From assembly GCA_028736075.1 (NCBI GenBank), contig CP117875.1, positions 2,542,001 through 2,606,000 on the forward strand: a stretch of 64,000 nucleotides of DNA, written 5' to 3'. Each line of letters opens with the position of its first letter. Position 1 is the first letter of the stretch. The position numbers were made by a program, and so were the translations under genes. Source of the stretch: Chryseobacterium sp. KACC 21268 (lineage in GTDB: Bacteria; Bacteroidota; Bacteroidia; Flavobacteriales; Weeksellaceae). The notes under the pieces were generated by a model. It worked only from the letters and a program-made list of their open reading frames with translations. It was not told where the DNA came from and ran no database searches. Below are positions 61,254-64,000 of this stretch, piece by piece.

Positions 61254-61928
61254 TTGAAAAGAGAATTAATAACGACTAGTGACGGAAGTAAAACTTTATT
61301 AATCAATGGATTAGAAGAGACTTACCACTCCAAACACGGCGCTCTGCAAGAAGCTAATCATGTATTTATTAAAAATGGACTAAATTTAATAAATAGTTAC
61401 GAAATTAATATTTTAGAACTCGGTTTTGGAACAGGTCTTAATGTTTTAGTAACAATTGATGAATATTTGAAAAATGATATAAATCACAAAATCAACTATT
61501 TTGGAATTGAAAAATATCCGATTTTTTTTGAAGAAGCTTCAAAACTTGCTTATTCCGAACTATTTCATAACGATATTATCAAAGATTTATCATTGAAAAT
61601 CCACGAGTTAGATTGGGAAGTTTCTAATGAATTAATTAACGATTTTAGCCTTAAAAAAATTAATAAAGACTTTTTTGATCTTAAAGATGCAGAACTTCCT
61701 CCTATCGACTTGGTTTATTTTGATTGTTTTGGCGCAAGGGTGCAGCCTGATCTATGGGAAATGGAATTATTAGAAATCGTAGCATCAAAAATGAAATCAG
61801 GAAGTTTGCTTACCACTTATGCATCGAAAGGCAGCTTTAGAAGAAATCTAATCGAATTAGGCTTCGAAGTGGAGAAAAAACAAGGCCCACCAGGAAAAAG
61901 AGAAATGATGATTGCCTGGAAAAAATAA
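61254..61928 (+). CDS. MnmD-like SAM-dependent methyltransferase
   Basis: 224 aa, Methyltransf_30 (DUF752) family. SAM motif ILELGFGTGLNVLVTI, LVYFDCFGARVQPDLWEME with the family's acidic loop, and GPPGKREMMIAWK at the end. In E. coli this is the methyltransferase half of MnmC, acting on wobble uridine of tRNA; stand-alone forms are called MnmD. Here it is the single domain, so the oxidase half is separate or absent. The start is chosen by alignment of MKRELITTSDGSKTLL. Confidence 0.85.
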   Translation: MKRELITTSDGSKTLLINGLEETYHSKHGALQEANHVFIKNGLNLINSYEINILELGFGTGLNVLVTIDEYLKNDINHKINYFGIEKYPIFFEEASKLAYSELFHNDIIKDLSLKIHELDWEVSNELINDFSLKKINKDFFDLKDAELPPIDLVYFDCFGARVQPDLWEMELLEIVASKMKSGSLLTTYASKGSFRRNLIELGFEVEKKQGPPGKREMMIAWKK

Positions 61929-61961
61929 TTTTCCATAAATTAGACATTCCAAATTACAACT

Positions 61962-62378
61962 ATGATAGATAAGATCAACATTCGTGTTTACGCGCTTTGT
62001 ATTAAGGATAATAAGATCCTTGCTCTGCACGAGGAATATGCAGGAGATTTCCTCATCAAATTGCCTGGAGGTGGTTTAGAATTCGGCGAAAGCACCATAG
62101 AATGTTTGAAGCGAGAATTCCAAGAGGAACTGAATCTTGATATTAATGTTACAGAGCATTTCTACACGCAGGATGATTTTCTGGTTTCCAGATTCAGGGA
62201 TAATGAGCAATTGATAACGATTTATTATCTCGCTGAAATCCTGAATGAACAAGATCAATTAATATTAGATCCGTGCATCGAAAAAACCGAATGGTTTCCT
62301 TTGGATGGCGAAAATCCTTTCCCACTACCAATCGACAAGCGTGTATTCGATTTTGCAAAAGAAAAATTCCTGAATTAG
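61962..62378 (+). CDS. NUDIX hydrolase
   Basis: 138 aa. NUDIX box GGGLEFGESTIECLKREFQE-ELNL (Gly-x5-Glu-x7-Arg-Glu-x2-Glu-Glu pattern). Cytoplasmic, hydrolyses a nucleoside diphosphate linked to something; substrate unknown. Its stop codon lies inside the hairpin of the following terminator. 33 bp after the mnmD-like gene, possibly one transcript. Confidence 0.92.
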   Translation: MIDKINIRVYALCIKDNKILALHEEYAGDFLIKLPGGGLEFGESTIECLKREFQEELNLDINVTEHFYTQDDFLVSRFRDNEQLITIYYLAEILNEQDQLILDPCIEKTEWFPLDGENPFPLPIDKRVFDFAKEKFLN

Positions 62379-62394
62379 TATTCAGGATTTTTTT
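62364..62394. terminator. bidirectional terminator overlapping the NUDIX stop
   Basis: AAATTCCTGAAT / ATTCAGGATTT stem around the TAG stop codon, with a T run. Between convergent genes. Confidence 0.75.
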
Positions 62395-62407
62395 ATCAGT
62401 TTGGATT

Positions 62408-63478
62408 TTAAATATTCCAGAGCAACTCTTCATATTTCTTTAGAATAATATCTTTAGAAAAACGAGATTTGATGGAAGTTTTAATATCTTCTTTATTATT
62501 ACTTCTGTGCACTGCATGTTTTATCTTTTCAGCAAAATCATCGTAATTCTCAATGTTTGATATTTCACCGTTGATTTGATCGATGATGATTTCATCAATT
62601 CCGCCAGGACAATTATTGGCTAAAGAATAGATGCCGCAAGCTCCAGCTTCCAAAAGCACATTTGGAAAACCCTCATACCGCGAAGAGAGGATAAAAAGAT
62701 CAGCAAACTTGAGATATTGGTAGGGATTGCTTTTCTTACCGTGAAAAATAACGTGGTCCAATCCCAGCATTTCTTTCATCTGCAAAAGCATTTCCTTATC
62801 TCTTCCGTCTCCTAAAATATGAAGCAGAATATTTTGATTCTTAAGTCTGGAAAAAACTTTTAAAAGATTATCAAAACCCTTTCTGGCAGAAAGGTTTCCA
62901 ATCGCGACAACGTGTTTGTACTGCGGAGAAAATTCAATGGGTTTTTCGGATTGCTTAAGCTTTTCTTCTATAAAATCAACATCCACAGGATTATTGATCT
63001 TAACCAATTTATTTTTCCTTATGCCAAAATTTTTAATCAAGTCAATTTCCATATCACTGCTTTGTGCGATGATCCGGTCGTAGTTGTTGTAGAATTTGTA
63101 GAAGAATTTGATTTCTTTTCTGGTTACGTGTTGGGAAACGACATTGGTTTCTCTTGCGATAAATCTTGTATTAGGAAAAAGTTTGATGAATAGCGACAAG
63201 TAGGCATTAACCTCTCCAAAACCAGAAAACACAATATCAGGTTTTCTTCTTTTTATTTCCAGAAGAATTGGTTTTAACGAATGCCTTATGCGTGGCGTCT
63301 GGATATCGATAATCTCAACATCTGGTTTTAAGAAATCCAAATACGCTCCTTCTTTTCTTAATAATAGGATTGCCGGCGAAAACTTATCCCTCGGTAGATG
63401 ATTCGCAATTGTTGTGATGATGCGTTCTGCACCACCGGTTTCCAAATCGGGCAATATGAAAATAATAGATTTTTTCAT
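62408..63478 (-). CDS. glycosyltransferase family 4 protein
   Basis: 356 aa, GT-B fold. N-terminal LPDLETGGAERIITTIANHL; a nucleotide-sugar site in VAIGNLSARKGFDNLLKVFS and the EX7E motif in SSRYEGFPNVLLEAGACG. Cytoplasmic or membrane-associated; adds a sugar to a surface glycan or lipid. No other polysaccharide genes adjoin in the window, so the product is open. Confidence 0.93.
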   Translation of the reverse strand: MKKSIIFILPDLETGGAERIITTIANHLPRDKFSPAILLLRKEGAYLDFLKPDVEIIDIQTPRIRHSLKPILLEIKRRKPDIVFSGFGEVNAYLSLFIKLFPNTRFIARETNVVSQHVTRKEIKFFYKFYNNYDRIIAQSSDMEIDLIKNFGIRKNKLVKINNPVDVDFIEEKLKQSEKPIEFSPQYKHVVAIGNLSARKGFDNLLKVFSRLKNQNILLHILGDGRDKEMLLQMKEMLGLDHVIFHGKKSNPYQYLKFADLFILSSRYEGFPNVLLEAGACGIYSLANNCPGGIDEIIIDQINGEISNIENYDDFAEKIKHAVHRSNNKEDIKTSIKSRFSKDIILKKYEELLWNI

Positions 63479-63611
63479 TATTCAAAATTATGGAAATTTT
63501 AATTATAAATAAACCCACTCTGTTTTGTATGAATTAATGGGACAATGAAATCATTGGTCTATTAAAAATGTCGTTCATCTATTCGTTATTTTAATCCACT
63601 GAGAGTGAGAA

Positions 63612-63619
63612 TATCTTTG
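63612..63619 (+). promoter_or_regulatory. -7 element TATCTTTG of the last lipoprotein gene
   Basis: Exact TAnnTTTG, 19 bp before the ATG at 63639. Confidence 0.55.
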
Positions 63620-63638
63620 GAAAATAAAATAAAATATT

Positions 63639-64000
63639 ATGAAAATTAAATTTTTTCTATGTCTGCTTTCTGCAGCTAGTTTGGTCATAAACTGTAAAAG
63701 TGACGATGACGAAGTAATGGAGCCTCAGCCCGAAGCATTCACTTTCAGCACAGCTGCGGGGATGAGCAGCGGTACAGCATCAGTAGCAGGAACGTCTGCT
63801 CCTGCTGGATTTACTTGGAGTGAGGTTAAAGCGCCTCAGAGCACCTGGGGTCTGAATGGAACGATTACGGATCGTATGTTGTCTGATGATTTCCAGATAC
63901 CGTCTGGCGAAAAATGGAAAATTGAGAATATCTATTTCTATGGTTATCAGACAGGTTTTGTAGGAACAGCGTTTCCGGTAAGTGAATTATATTTTGAAAT
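63639..64000 (+). CDS. lipoprotein, cut by the window end
   Basis: First ~120 residues only. Signal peptide with lipobox VINC (Cys19), then an acidic KSDDDEVMEPQPEAFTF stretch and a Ser/Thr/Gly-rich, beta-strand-prone region. Not recognisable. The rest lies beyond position 64000. Confidence 0.7.
   Translation, partial: MKIKFFLCLLSAASLVINCKSDDDEVMEPQPEAFTFSTAAGMSSGTASVAGTSAPAGFTWSEVKAPQSTWGLNGTITDRMLSDDFQIPSGEKWKIENIYFYGYQTGFVGTAFPVSELYFE

Overview
The window looks like a chromosome segment of a flavobacterium close to Chryseobacterium (Weeksellaceae, Bacteroidota). The DNA is AT-rich, and promoters carry the Bacteroidota -7 element TAnnTTTG without Shine-Dalgarno-like leaders. Three secreted proteins end in type IX secretion (T9SS) type A sorting domains. 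GldI, many short lipoproteins and the overall gene content fit. The species is an inference; no rRNA or tRNA gene was seen.

Layout. 0-10.4 kb: aldo/keto reductase divergent from an AraC regulator, a large T9SS cell-surface protein, a multi-PAS histidine kinase and two secreted proteins. 10.5-25.5 kb: a stress and surface-glycan region with a YciE-type ferritin-like protein, two paralogous Crp-family regulators, catalase plus zinc alcohol dehydrogenase, a glycosyltransferase / UDP-galactopyranose mutase / glycosidase operon, an FAD/NAD(P) protein, a GH92 mannosidase and SixA. 25.6-38.1 kb: alaS, a T9SS serine protease, an L,D-transpeptidase-like protein, a TIGR02117 protein, queG, a rhodanese, several tiny membrane proteins, a delta-60 repeat protein and an M16 peptidase. 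38.2-39.9 kb: a REP-associated tyrosine transposase with its palindromes, then a GC-rich structured island. 40.4-42.6 kb: a lipoprotein, a membrane protein and a stress-type SDR. 42.9-50.1 kb: a curli locus with two LuxR-type regulators whose receivers lack the phospho-acceptor Asp. 50.4-64 kb: mostly housekeeping and metabolism (ferredoxin, serC-serA-DUF1015, bacteriophytochrome/heme oxygenase, prolyl isomerases including gldI, ilvE, mnmD-like, NUDIX, glycosyltransferase), ending in a lipoprotein cut by the window edge.

Two regulatory patterns stand out. First, a palindrome TTATGA-N6-TCATAA with CRP geometry (TGTGA-N6-TCACA) occurs in front of five transcription units between 11.2 and 20.8 kb. 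In four of them its centre lies exactly 33 bp from the centre of a TAnnTTT(G/A) -7 element, and in the fifth 33-34 bp. The two Crp-family proteins encoded inside this region have a recognition helix (VETxIR) that keeps CRP Glu181/Arg185 but not Arg180, which fits TATGA rather than TGTGA. I infer a local stress regulon: ferritin-like protein, small lipoprotein, catalase operon, galactofuranose-type glycan operon and FAD protein. Second, the two curlin promoters share a motif TCAAAAATCACGGTTT-N3-GTTAG at an identical distance (50 bp edge to edge) from their -7 elements, presumably the target of a CsgD-like activator; the two LuxR genes next door are candidates.

The curli locus is also unusual in its parts: a CsgE with an extra N-terminal beta-sandwich-like domain resembling CsgH, a CsgG with a C-terminal outer-membrane-barrel-like extension, and a co-transcribed lipoprotein with a carboxypeptidase-regulatory-like domain and a beta-propeller.
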